Shown one piece after another: positions 39,459 to 50,300 of a stretch of DNA of 64,000 nt; position 1 is the stretch's first letter; every line of letters starts with the position of its first letter. The stretch lies in contig OX235267.1 in assembly GCA_944472135.2 (NCBI GenBank), positions 16,971,452-17,035,451 of the forward strand, given 5' to 3'. The notes under the pieces are model-generated. The model ran no database searches. It was not told the DNA's origin and saw only the letters and a list, made by a program, of their open reading frames with translations. Both the position numbers and the translations under genes were made by a program. This DNA is from Trichobilharzia regenti (Eukaryota > Platyhelminthes > Trematoda > Strigeidida > Schistosomatidae).

Positions 39459-39995
39459 ATAGAAAAGAAAAAGTGTTCAGCAAAGAGTTACTCTTTTCGG
39501 CGATATCATTCTCAAGCTGTACAAATCGCAAATTTAAAGTAATTTGTCTTGGCAACAAAAGGAATATTTCCAAAGATGTGTTAATGCAATTGTTAGTTTT
39601 TGACAAACAGATTACGTAATTTTGAAGGCGTTAATCGGTTAGAAACTAAAATAAAGTTACAAAAGTAGGTTGGGTGACGTAATCTAATTGGTAGGGTTCA
39701 ATGAAAAAATGAATGAGAGTCAAGTTAATAAGCTGAGTAGAATTCACTTGAAAATGAATGAGAGTTAAGTTAATAAGCTGAGTAGAATTCACTTAAAAAT
39801 AAACGAAAATCGAGTTAGCAACAGTCGTCATGAGCGTAGAGATTTAATAGAGGGTGGGGGTAGAAAATAATGCAATTAAGAAATAGACAAACAAAGAAGA
39901 AAGAGGTAAGACAAAATTACGTATTTGGTGTTAAGATAGATCAGGACCATTGTAGATTTAGTGACTGAACAAACTTCTTTTGTATGCAGAGTTCA
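39459..39995 (-). repeat. PLE-e pseudo-LTR, upstream copy
   Basis: Direct repeat of 36541-37077 with equal length. It lies upstream of the ORF and should supply the promoter. Its right end stops at GAGTTCA, inside the ORF's C-terminal codons, as expected for a copy templated from a tandem RNA. Confidence 0.8.
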
Positions 39996-40140
39996 TGAGT
40001 GATAGGATTGCGTCTTCCAGTAACCATCTTTACATATGTATTAATCATTTTGTATTGACTTGGATTTTAAACTTTCTCGTGACATGATTTACTTTCTATT
40101 TGTTGGTAGATTTTGTCTATAGTATAATGATCAGAGTGCA
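39996..40140 (-). pseudogene. PLE-b C-terminal remnant (A)
   Basis: Minus strand: IDKIYQQIESKSCHEKV, stop, NPSQYKMINTYV. Same ending as the PLE-b copies at 32770-32850 and 1930-2060. Its missing 3' end is found at 36437-36540, on the other side of PLE-e. Confidence 0.65.
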
Positions 40141-40575
40141 CATAGGGACAAAGCGAAATATGGAATAATGTAAGCGAGAGGTTTGGAAAAATACAAGTGC
40201 TATGAGGAGTTAGAAGAAAGAAAAGGCAGCCACGCAAACATGAAGTCAGTAAAAGTCAACACGGTTGTTATCGTGATAGTAGAAGTGGTTAAATGATTTT
40301 CTTTTGTGTACATAGCTCTGGTTTCTCCAAATGAATGGCTAAGGCTTCAGCAATAAGCAGAGGAGACGAAGGCGTATTGTCTTTAGTAGGTTATTCTTTG
40401 CTTTTTAGATCACCGTGGAGCAGGAAGCGTTTGTTGAGATGGAATGGCCAGTGTTGATGAAGTGTTCGGTGATCGTACTCTATATAAGATATAGCTCCTA
40501 ATACCTTTATGTAGCCATGCAGGGTAGGTTTCTTGAACACTCTCGTAGAGAATACGCGTCGAACTACCAGTGTGA
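40141..40575 (-). pseudogene. PLE-a C-terminal fragment (A), cut by duplication edge
   Basis: Similar to PLE-a 3' UTR and nuclease codons (TRILYESVQETYPAWLHKGI on the minus strand). It stops at 40575, where copy B begins. In copy B the equivalent sequence continues to about 53755. Confidence 0.65.
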
Positions 40576-40611
40576 CTTTTATACGTCCCAGTGGGAATGA
40601 AATTGTATTTG

Positions 40612-41005
40612 ATTGGAGGATTTCATCATGAGCGGAAGTCAGTTAGTGGACCATTGGAAAACCTGCAGGGAGGCTTGTACAGTCAGTCGTTTCGTCAGCC
40701 TAGTTTGGGACTAACTATTCACACTACGCACCCACCCCACAGCCAGGGCTGGAAACCACGACGTTTTCGTTGCAAGGTGAGCTAGCTCGTAGACCATTAA
40801 GCCACTGGGACGCGGTCCGATGGCCAGCTAGCCCACGAATTCTCACATCTTCCGATTCACACACGATATAGCGCAAACACTTGGCAACGTCTCCTTCGAT
40901 GAGTTACTGCTTCACTTTCAACCTCCTGAACTCTACTGTTCACGGCTTTCCACTAGAACCAGCTCAGGTAACTGGTTGAATATGGCCAGTCCCTGGTGAG
41001 CATCA
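40612..41005 (-). mobile_element. H2 hammerhead SINE, minus copy (B)
   Basis: Equivalent of 24885-25280 with scattered single-base changes. Ribozyme core broken in the same way, so the damage predates the duplication. Confidence 0.7.
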
Positions 41006-41071
41006 GATCAGTTTCCAATTATTGATTTTGTAGGGATTTTTGTTTGATTTTCTGGAGGATTTTGTCATGAG

Positions 41072-41345
41072 CTGGTCGCGCTATGTCATGAATTGGCAGA
41101 AGTTCGAATTAATGGACCGGCCATTGAAACAGTCGGGTCCCAGTAGCTTAATGGTATACGAGCTAGCTTGCCTTGTAACCATAAGGTCTTTGGTTCGAAT
41201 TCTGGCTGTGGGGTGGCTGCATGCTGATGAAGAGTCCCAAACTAAGTTGACGAAATATCTGCACAGTATTCCAGTGATGGTTTTCCAATGGTTCTCTATT
41301 TGATGTCGACTCGTGATGAAATCCCCCAACCAATCAAACAGTAAT
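41072..41345 (+). mobile_element. H2 hammerhead SINE, plus copy (B)
   Basis: Equivalent of 25345-25630. Here the loop reads CCCAAACTAAGTTGACG, nearer the family consensus than CCCAAAATAAG in copy A. Confidence 0.7.
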
Positions 41346-41599
41346 CCTTACAAAACCAATACTTGTTAAATTGTATTTGTCAAATTAAATCAATAATACC
41401 GCGGTTAACAGAAGATTAGTTAAGGCCTACCACTAAAATGTGTTTACACCCCCACAGAGAACACAAAATAAGTTTGCATATAAAAAGGTATGTTAAATTA
41501 CGAAGGGTGAAGTACACATTTGAAAATGCAAACAAATTTGAGAGGAGAAAGATAGCATAAAGGTCACTTAAAATGACTGACAAATATACGGTCGAAAGA

Positions 41600-43325
41600 G
41601 GAGATAAAATTATGCAGCGAAGAGACAAACACTCTTTCTCTTTTATGAATTTGTTTTCAAACTGTACAACCGCGTATTTTATTAAGAAATTATATCTTTT
41701 GAGGAAATTGAAAGAAAATGTGTGAGTACTTGAAATAATAATAATAATAATGGGAAATGAGATAAAATATTAGTGACAATACTGGTGATGCTTTGGAAAC
41801 AGACTTCTGTACTTCCTTAAAATCTCAACTCAAATCATCAAAATTAAGTGAGGAAGTGAAAATCAGACAGGAAATGGATAATACCCAACTTAACACCCAA
41901 AAAAAAACATACACTGAAGAAACTGAAGAATAGCAAAAAGACATAGTTGCACTATCCGTTGACAAAGGAAGAACAATAGTAACCATGATCACTGGAGATC
42001 CCATAAGAAAGCAGATGATCTGCTCAAAGATAATTGTATGTATCAAGAGCTGACGAAAAATCCTTTACAAACGTTAAGTAACAAATTGAAAATAACATGA
42101 AATAAACTAGCGAAATTAGGGTGAAGCATGAAACATGATGAAACAAATGACGTAATATACGTAACTGACGGGTTCCAGTAGACTCCAGCTAAGTTTGGAA
42201 CTAGACAGAGTCAACTTAACATCAGTGGTAATAAGGGGTATAGGTGTGGAATGAAAATAATACGATTGAGAAACAAAACACAAATATTAAGTATTTGATG
42301 TTAAGATAGATCAGGTTGACTGTAGATTTAATGACTGAATAAACTTCTTTTGTACACAGAGTTAAGGTATTAATATGTGAATTCCGATTGCTTCTGTTGT
42401 TTGAAGAAGTTTGATTCGTACTCCTTCAGCGAGATTTCCACGTATTCTGTATATGATTTTGAAGTTACCTTATGGGTTATCTTTTTGCTCAGATTTGATG
42501 AGGTGTTCTAGAATAGAGCTGTGGCGACCAGGGGAATCTTATTTCTCCTTTATGAAACCATGAATGTGTATAGGTGTTCGATGATACGTTTGGTTAACAA
42601 ACACTAGGCACGGCCGACATACCTCCACAGGTGAAGCAGGTGAGTTGGTATATGCACAACAATGATGGTTCAGTTGCGAAGAAAATTTATCTTCAGTAGG
42701 TGGGCTAGGCGGTTTCTCAGTGTATCTGTTGATGAGTCTCCATTGAATCATATGTTCAGGTAAAGTTTCGTGGAGCAGATAGTGTGGTCGATTTCGGTGG
42801 TTAAGATTTCATGAATTTCGTGATGAATCACTCTTGGTATCCATTTTCGAGACGGATTCTCTTCAGAGTGTTCAGCTCCTCTTCTTTAGTATCAGGGCTG
42901 TAGATGTTGCGAATTCGATGGGTTATTGAATGGATCAGATTTCGTTTTGCATATAAGGGTACCCAACTGTGAAAATTAGTGAGTTATCCGTTCTTTATTG
43001 GCTTTCTATAGATGGATCTTCTTAGTGTTCCACCTTGTTCCCATCTTGTTAATTGAACGTTCAGAAAAGATATACTTTTTGTCGGATTCCTTCTCTAGTG
43101 TGAACTGAATGTAAGGATGGCATCTGTCGAGCAAGTCCAAAATATTCTCGAAATTCTCCTCATTGTTGGAGATAATAAAAGTGTCGTCCATGTATTTCTT
43201 GTAAAATCCGAAGCCATCAATCATTTTTCTAAATATATGTTTTCTATTTTTGACATGAAAAATCTTGAAGCGACGGGCCAATTAGTGCCATCTTTTTGTC
43301 AATATACTGAAAGAGAATTGAGCAT
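41600..43325 (-). pseudogene. decayed PLE-e relative (B)
   Basis: Equivalent of 25885-27605, again with YKKYMDDTFIISNNEENFEN. Shared stops and indels show that it was already dead before duplication. The AAT microsatellite is shorter than in A (about 5 instead of 8 units). Confidence 0.7.
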
Positions 43326-43359
43326 TTAGTGTGGATCTCAATACCTCGTTTTTACTGTA

Positions 43360-43625
43360 GACCGAATCTACAAAAATCAAATATTCCTTTACGACCAATT
43401 GCGTCGCTGCCAGAAACACCAACATACAGTCTATCAAAACAACATTTCAAAAAATTTAAAACACTTAACAGAATCATGTGAACATTCTATCAATTCGTCG
43501 ATACAATTTTTATAGAAAATCAAAAACATTCAAGTGGATGACAAAGAAATAGTGGTGTCCTTTGATGTCACAGCATTATAGGCCTCAACTGGTCCCAAAG
43601 TAGCAAAAGAAACTATTTAACAACT
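43360..43625 (+). pseudogene. PLE RT motif A fragment (B)
   Basis: Equivalent of 27640-27910, retaining DDKEIVVSFDVTAL, which copy A lost by a 13-bp deletion. Confidence 0.5.
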
Positions 43626-44427
43626 GCTCTGTAACGATGGAAATTTTTTGTTTTTATTTATTTATTTATTTTTCATAAGTGTGAACATTGTTTAAGCTGT
43701 GTGAATAACTGTTAATTTTGTATTTCCCCCAACTATACTGTATCAACAGAACATAAGTTCCAATAATCTGTAACATATTAAAATTTTCAAACTGAATGGA
43801 CAATACTGTTTGAAACAAACTCACTGTTATTATTATTATTATATTTAATACTCTTAATTGCTGCTTCGAATACTTTTGACTTTATATCGTAAACGTGGAC
43901 AAATTCCTCTGGTTAATTTTGCTTTAATTTTTAATTTTTTATATTTTGAGTAAATCAGATGCAATATTGTGACGGCCCGTTTGACATCTGGGCTACCTTT
44001 TTCTGCATCTACATATTGCATCTAATAAGTCATGTTTTCATTCTTAATTTTAATAAAATATGACCACAAGTTGCATAAAATACAGTAATTCATTCATTAA
44101 ACGTTTCAAACCATATGACTTTTATGCATCCAATAAAACTAAGAGAAAACATCACGCTGGCTGGCAGCGTGTTATTGTCACTTCAAACTGCCGTTCACTT
44201 CCCAACAAAATTATGCATCTCCAGTCTCTCTTATCATCTGATACTTATCACAATACGGCGATTGTTGCATTACAAGAAACATGGCTCCATGAACCCTAAA
44301 TGGTTTTACATTGTTTAGACAAGATCGACTATGCTTCAGAAAGAAAAGAGGTGGAGGTGTTGCAACTTTCATCCATTCTCAATGGTCAACTTCAAATAAT
44401 GTATGTTTTTTCTACTCTAATGACTTT

Positions 44428-45083
44428 TAGAAAAGAGAAAGATTGAGCGAAGAAATATTTACTTTTCAATTAGATCCTCATCTCTGGCTCTACTCTAATA
44501 TATATAGCATTTTAATTACAATACACAACAATTTACCAATCAAGTGGCGATATGTTTGTTAAAAATAATTAGTCGGTGTCAAAATGTCAATGGGGTGATA
44601 ATTAACGAAGAAAAGTTAATATCTATAATTAAGAGGTGGAAATGGTTACAACACGTGGATTGCATAATGCATAATTTTGGAAAAATGAAGAGCAATTAAG
44701 GAATAAGCGTGTGCACAGGTTGATTACGTAACAGATTGTTAAAGAAAATAAAACAATTTGGACATTGATAATTTGTAACTAAAGTTGAAGTAGTCAGAAA
44801 AATAAAATAATTTGGACAATTATAGTTTTTTAAAAAAGAAAAATTATTCTAGGGGGAGGGTGATGGTGTAGTCCGGTTTATACAGTCATGTAACGATGGC
44901 CAAGGTAAAGAAAGTGGCTAATTATTGTTAACAAACATATCGCCACTTGATTGGTAAATTGTTGTGTATTGTAATTAAAATGCTATATATATTAGAGTAG
45001 AGCCAGAGATGAGGATCTAATTGAAAAGTAAATATTTCTTCGCTCAATCTTTCTCTTTTCTAAATGTCTAAATGGGGATATTT
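44428..45083. mobile_element. non-autonomous PLE-like insertion, inverted arms
   Basis: 656 bp between perfect 12-bp duplications TCTAATGACTTT (44416-44427 and 45084-45095). Arms of about 140 bp (44428-44572 and 44918-45062) are inverted and nearly perfect. The arm ends contain GAGCGAAGAAATATTTAC-type PLE terminal sequence, and the right end has a 20-base extension (AAATGTCTAAATGGGGATAT) like the PLE-a ends. No ORF. The interior resembles 59260-59430 (GATTACGTAA, AAAGTTGA-G-GTTAGAAAA). Confidence 0.8.
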
Positions 45084-45326
45084 TCTAATGACTTTATTGA
45101 TTGTATAACAGTTGAATGCCACCCGAAACACTTATCCAAGTTTAAATACGTCTTCATCTCAAACATTTATGTTACTCCTGGGTGTTCTGCCTCAGATCTA
45201 TCTGATTTTACTGATGAATTCACTGAATTCGCCGTTACACATCTTGAAAACTCTTTATCAGTTGTCACAGAATATTTTAACTGCTGTGATTGCTCTTTCC
45301 TTGTATCATTAGGCAATGTCAGTATT

Positions 45327-47339
45327 CAGAAGACAAGTAGTTCAGCGAAGAGTCTCTTTTCGGCGAATTCATTTTCATAGCTGTACAATCGCAAATATAT
45401 ATGGTTATTTTGTGTGTGTGTGTATACATTAAATTTGTCAAACGAAAATACAATTAGTAGGTTCAGATGAATTGGATGTTGATAAGAGGATAGCAACAAA
45501 AGTGATGAGTTGTCATAAATGATTGTTAAATAAGAGTTACGTAATGGCATGAATAGTTTGATGAATGAGTTGTGCTCAAAGGGTGTACATGGAAACAAAA
45601 TAATATACAGAATTATACAAGGGTTTTAAGTTAGAAAAATAAGCATACAAACAGAAGTAAGGTCAAATCAAACAAACAAAGAAAAGTTAGGTCAAATCAA
45701 AGGAGTAGTTACCATGCGAGTAGAAGTGGTTGGATAATTTTCTTTTGTATGCATAGTTCTGGTTCCTCCAACTGGATGGCCAGGGCTTCTGCGATGCAAC
45801 CTGTTTAAAAGAACTACTACTGAGATGTACACTAAATGTGCAATTCACATTCAACGACATTATTTACAGACAACAAGATGGGATCGCAATGGGATCTCCA
45901 CTGGGCCCATTACTAGCAGACTGCTTCATGGCAAGCCTCGAGAATGGCCCACTCAAATCAACCATCGACAATTTCCAGTTGTACGTTAGATATGTTGACG
46001 ACATCTTTATCATCTATGATGACGGTCACGATCTCAATCAACTACTGCAAATATTCAACAAATGCCATCCAGCCACAAAGTTCACTTTGGAAACTGAAAA
46101 TGAATCTAAAATCCCTTTTCTTGATGTTCAGCTTACAAGGAGAGATGACGGAACTTTAAGAAGGTCAATCCATAGGAAACCGACTTGGAACGGACAATTA
46201 ACAAGTTTCTACAGCTGGGTACCAATCAGTCGGAAAAGAAACCTAATTAAATCCCTTGCCACTCGCGTCAGACGCATCTGCAGCTCCGACACCATGGAAG
46301 AAGAACTAAACTTCCTGAAAGAAATCTTCATACAAAATGGCTACCCACCAAGATTTGTAGAGAAAAACATCAAACAGAAAAACCAAAAGCAAGAGACACT
46401 ATCCGTGCCGAAAAAGATACTTTATATGAACCTAGACTTCAAAGGAGACCTATTTAGTGACGTCCTCAGAAGGAGAATTTCCACCTCTTTAGGAAGAACT
46501 TTCCCTGCGGCAACACTAAGAATAGTGTTCTCCAGTCGCCCGCTGATCTGCAGAAACCCAAAGGACAAGATTCCGCACATGACCACTTCTATGTGTATAT
46601 ATCAGTTCACCTGTTGCTGTGGAGCCAGGTACATCGGTCGTTCAACGCGCATCCTGTCTAAAAGGGTAAAAGAACACTATCCAGCGTGGCTACAGAAAGG
46701 AAATAATGGCCATATAAGGAGTGCAATAATCGAACATCTCGTCAATACTGGTCATTCCATCTCAACGAACGCCTCCTTCAAAGTAATCTACAAAGTGAAG
46801 AACAACCTTCCAAAGACAGTACGATTCCGTCTTCTTTGCATCGCAGAAGCCCTGGCCATCCAGTTGGAGGAACCAGAACTATGCATACAAAAGAAAATTA
46901 TCCAACCACTTCTACTCGCATGGTAACTACTCCTTTGATTTGACCTAACTTTTCTTTGTTTGTTTGATTTGACCTTACTTCTGTTTGTATGCTTATTTTT
47001 CTAACTTAAAACCCTTGTATAATTCTGTATATTATTTTGTTTCCATGTACACCCTTTGAGCACAACTCATTCATCAAACTATTCATGCCATTACGTAACT
47101 CTTATTTAACAATCATTTATGACAACTCATCACTTTTGTTGCTATCCTCTTATCAACATCCAATTCATCTGAACCTACTAATTGTATTTTCGTTTGACAA
47201 ATTTAATGTATACACACACACACAAAATAACCATATATATTTGCGATTGTACAGCTATGAAAATGAATTCGCCGAAAAGAGACTCTTCGCTGAACTACTT
47301 GTCTTCTGTCTACTAATGTTCGAATGGGAATTATTCATG
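45327..47339 (+). mobile_element. PLE-a insertion, inverted-dimer form
   Basis: 2013 bp between perfect 12-bp duplications AATGTCAGTATT (45315-45326 and 47340-47351). Left arm 45327-45802 is the reverse complement of 46840-47315, so it includes the protein's C-terminal codons in reverse as well as the pseudo-LTR. The central plus-strand part runs from RT motif B to the stop. Copy A keeps the unoccupied site near 28908-28920. Confidence 0.88.
45803..46926 (+). CDS. PLE-a RT (partial) and GIY-YIG endonuclease
   Basis: Frame open from the junction at about 45803 (KELLLRCTLNVQF) to TAA. Motif B is YRQQDGIAMGSPLGPLLADC, motif C YVRYVDDIFIIYDDG, then IPFLDVQLTRRDDG, RRSIHRKPTWNGQL, EELNFLKEIFIQNGYPPRF, linker DFKGDLFSDVLRRR, nuclease CIYQFTCCCGARYIGRSTRI (intact YIG), KRVKEHYPAWLQKG, SAIIEHLVNTGHS and AEALAIQLEEPELCIQKK. 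Motif A and everything upstream are absent, so it cannot work as an RT, but the nuclease module is undamaged. Confidence 0.85.
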
Positions 47340-47351
47340 AATGTCAGTATT

Positions 47352-48290
47352 GTTAAATTCCCTACTCGACTTGATAAAACTCTGGATCTAGTGTTCATTA
47401 ATGATGACAAGATATGTGAAGTACGCAGACGTGCTCCTATCATGAACTCAGATCATTGTATTATTCGGATATTACCTAAGATATACAGCAGATCTCACTT
47501 TAATATCTTCTCAAATCTGTCCAAGAAAACACAGCAAAGGTGTTACTCACAAGAAAATATGCTCAAACTAAGATGTATGCTAAATGACACTAACTGGGAA
47601 CTTTTCAACGAACACAAACTGGATGATACTATTTCCAATTTGACTGACTATCTTAAATTCTGTCTTGATATATGCTGTCCAAAACAGATAATTTTCAAAA
47701 GAATGGATCGTTTTTCTTCCCCTCATCTCAAAAAACTTCGTAGAGAAAAAGAGAAGCTGTACAAGACAAAGAATAAATCTGGTCTTAAGAAGATAAACAC
47801 CCAAATTAAATCTGAAATCAAGAGACTAAACAACATTTATAATCAAACAATACTATCTTGTAAAACATCAGAAAACATATGGAAGCTTTTTAGAGAAATT
47901 ACTGGTTGTGGTAAGCATAATAATTTTGCCTCTTCTATTGATGTAAATACTCTCAATAGATCTTTCATCCGCCCTCCAAATGTCCTTTCTGCCTTCAATT
48001 TAACTAATAACACGACCAGTGACTTTCATCGTTTCAATACTTCTGATGTTCTTAAATGTTTGAAATCTCTTAAACCTTCCCAGAGTCTAGGCCCTGATGG
48101 TATACCTGCCATTGTTTTAAAGAAATGTGCTGATATTTTAAGTAACCCACTTACAAGCATTTTCAATACTTCTTTTTCTAATAATGTTGTACCTTCTCTG
48201 TGGAAAGATATTAAAATCATCCCTGTACCCAAGTCTGGTTCTGGAGATAGTGTTAAGTTTAGACCAATTGCCATTACCTCTCCTTTTTGA
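47352..48290 (+). CDS. CR1 copy B, endonuclease end to RT start
   Basis: The open frame (which artificially begins at 47037 inside the PLE arm) reads IVKFPTRLDKTLDLVFINDD, MNSDHCIIRI and on to RPIAITSPF, where the T-run deletion ends it. Near identical to copy A over this stretch. Confidence 0.8.
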   Translation, partial: VKFPTRLDKTLDLVFINDDKICEVRRRAPIMNSDHCIIRILPKIYSRSHFNIFSNLSKKTQQRCYSQENMLKLRCMLNDTNWELFNEHKLDDTISNLTDYLKFCLDICCPKQIIFKRMDRFSSPHLKKLRREKEKLYKTKNKSGLKKINTQIKSEIKRLNNIYNQTILSCKTSENIWKLFREITGCGKHNNFASSIDVNTLNRSFIRPPNVLSAFNLTNNTTSDFHRFNTSDVLKCLKSLKPSQSLGPDGIPAIVLKKCADILSNPLTSIFNTSFSNNVVPSLWKDIKIIPVPKSGSGDSVKFRPIAITSPF

Positions 48291-49372
48291 AACTGATGGA
48301 GAAATTACTGTTACAAAAACTCATTCCCTCCCTAAGCTTCTCAAATGATCCAAAGCAGTTTGCTTACAAACAGGGTAGAAGTACTTTGGATGCTGCTGCT
48401 GTGTTTCATCACAACATTGTATCCTCCTTAGACAAAGGGGCCAAGTATGTCCGTTGTACTTTCCTTGATTACACATCTGCTTTTGACTCTGTACCTAGAG
48501 GCCTTTTGTTAAACAAGCTTAGCCTTACACAAACTGAGTCCTGGGCTATCAACTGGCTGCACTCTTACTTCTCCAATAGGATGCAGTACACGGTATATAA
48601 TGGTGTAGCTTCCTCTCCTTTGCTTACTGAAGCTGGTGTTCCTCAGGGTGCTGTTCTCTCGCCGTTTCTCTTTTCCTTCTTCTTACATGACTTACCTCTC
48701 TCAGACGAAATCAACTTCGTCAAATATGCAGATGACCTGACTGTTTCGCTTCCCGTTAAGTCTCAGTCAGACTGCTTCAAATTAAATAGCTTCCTGTCGG
48801 ACATCAGTCAGTGGTCTAAACTAAATGGCCTCACGCTGAATCCCTCAAAATGCCAGACTGTCGACTTCTCCTTTAGGCATAAACGAGATCTACAAACACT
48901 AGTAAGCACTCATGATGTCTGTAGAATTGAGGGGACTATAATTGAAACAAAGTCTAATGCAAAATACCTCGGATTAGTTATATCTTCCGACCTTACTTGG
49001 TCATCTCATATCCAAATGATTTCCAAGAAAGTGTTTCGTCTAACCTACTACATTAAGAAACTCAGACTAACTGGAGTCCCTCAACCTCTGCTTTCACAAT
49101 TTGTCAACTCTCGTATCCTACCTATTCTACTTTACTGTTCCCCGTTAGTCTTTCCTGGGTTACTGAAAAAGGATTATACCATCCTGAGAAGGATGTTGAA
49201 GGTAGTTAGTAGGACTAGCGGTGTAAAACTCAGTCAGCTCGTCACAACATTAGTGGATAAGCATCTGAATACATGTGAGAAATGGTCTAAAACCATACTC
49301 TCTGACCCCCAACACCCCCTCTATTCCCAACTCTCTCCTTGCATCTCATCAGGTAGAACCAGAAATCAGTAA
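48287..49372 (+). CDS. CR1 copy B, reverse transcriptase core
   Basis: 361 codons in the shifted frame: KLMEKLLLQKLIPSL, FAYKQGRSTLDAAAV, LDYTSAFDSVPR, GVPQGAVLSPFLFS, KYADDLTVSL. Ends at a nonsense codon replacing the Tyr of NQYKIIYAR in copy A. Confidence 0.82.
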   Translation: MKLMEKLLLQKLIPSLSFSNDPKQFAYKQGRSTLDAAAVFHHNIVSSLDKGAKYVRCTFLDYTSAFDSVPRGLLLNKLSLTQTESWAINWLHSYFSNRMQYTVYNGVASSPLLTEAGVPQGAVLSPFLFSFFLHDLPLSDEINFVKYADDLTVSLPVKSQSDCFKLNSFLSDISQWSKLNGLTLNPSKCQTVDFSFRHKRDLQTLVSTHDVCRIEGTIIETKSNAKYLGLVISSDLTWSSHIQMISKKVFRLTYYIKKLRLTGVPQPLLSQFVNSRILPILLYCSPLVFPGLLKKDYTILRRMLKVVSRTSGVKLSQLVTTLVDKHLNTCEKWSKTILSDPQHPLYSQLSPCISSGRTRNQ

Positions 49373-50300
49373 AAAATAATATATGCTCGTACAACCAAGT
49401 ATAGGAACTCAACGATACCATATTTGGCCCGTGTTCTAAGTGACAGAGACAATGTTGAGCGTGAAACCTATGACTTGCTTTGTTGTTAATAACATAATTT
49501 TGGCCCTTGTTATTTCCCCCTTACACTCTCTTATTTGTACTCTATAGTGAACAACCTTCTTAAACATACTTAGCTGCTTAAAATTATTATCATTGGCTTA
49601 CTTTTTTATTCTTTATTCTATTCCTTCTTTTGTATATCTACTGGGTCCGACTATATTATCACTATGATTATTAAAAATTGTCCTGTCATATAATATTAGT
49701 TTTGTGGTTGTTCTTTGTTCGGCACTATTTAACTGACAATCTTGTTTGTGAACGCCACTATCACCATCTTAAAAATTTTGTATTATGCATGATTCCTCAC
49801 ACTACCACTACAAACACTGCATTAGTGCTGACAATAAAAAAAAAACCTGAAATGTTTATTTTATGATTGTTTAGTGTTGTTCAATCAAATTAACTGATCA
49901 TCTTGGCTATAAACATTCTTAAGAACATCTCATAATTTCTTGTATGATTATAGCTGTTACTGTTCACCACGCATACACATATCATAGCTTCCACTACCCA
50001 ATACTGAAATATTTTTCATTATTGGTGTTTATCTTCCTTTCTACATGGTATTTTTATTTGCATTTTTTTTGTTATTTCTGTGTTTCTTTTTGGTTTTTTT
50101 ATATTTATTTTTTGTAATACTCCTTTTAAATGTACGATGAAATTAGATGCAATATTGTAGATATGTGCTGAAAATTCCACACTATACCCCAAGTACTGTT
50201 TCTGGAATAAAAGCGAAATTATTATTATTAAATTCTGAGAGTTCCATTCTGTATTATAAGTACTGTTTTTGTAATAAAGTAAATTATTATTATTAATGAA

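Larger units (their letters stand above)
36541..39995 (-). mobile_element. PLE-e, complete element with direct pseudo-LTRs
   Basis: Two direct repeats of 537 bp, 36541-37077 and 39459-39995, flank a long ORF. They differ at one base that I can find (AATAATCTGAG left, AATAAGCTGAG right, first 45-bp unit). The repeat includes the last 18 codons of the ORF, which is how Penelope pseudo-LTRs are built. The element interrupts PLE-b: the PLE-b 3' end lies at 36437-36540 and its coding end at 39996-40140. I found no clear target duplication. Confidence 0.85.
24852..40575 (+). repeat. tandem segmental duplication, copy A
   Basis: About 15.7 kb. Order: H2 SINE pair, decayed PLE-e relative, PLE RT fragment, CR1, PLE-b, assorted PLE/SINE pieces, full PLE-e, PLE-b end, PLE-a fragment. 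Copy B (40576-53220) starts with the same base sequence (ATACGCCCCAGTGGGAATGA in A, ATACGTCCCAGTGGGAATGA in B). The copies are near identical wherever both exist. Confidence 0.9.
43975..50300 (+). mobile_element. CR1/Jockey-group LINE, copy B, interrupted twice
   Basis: Homologue of 28236-31870. Interrupted at 44428-45083 and 45327-47339 by PLE-type insertions. Further damage: one T lost in a T run at about 48286 (five instead of six) shifts the frame, and TAC to TAA at about 49370 truncates the ORF. Frames 44060-44299, 45072-45380, 47352-48290 and 48287-49372 are its pieces. Confidence 0.88.

Noticed and set aside
36541..39995. PLE-e as a true LTR retrotransposon
   Set aside because: The ORF has PLE-type RT (LPKVHK block, YVDD) and a GIY-YIG nuclease; there is no protease, RNase H or integrase, and the repeats lack TG...CA termini.
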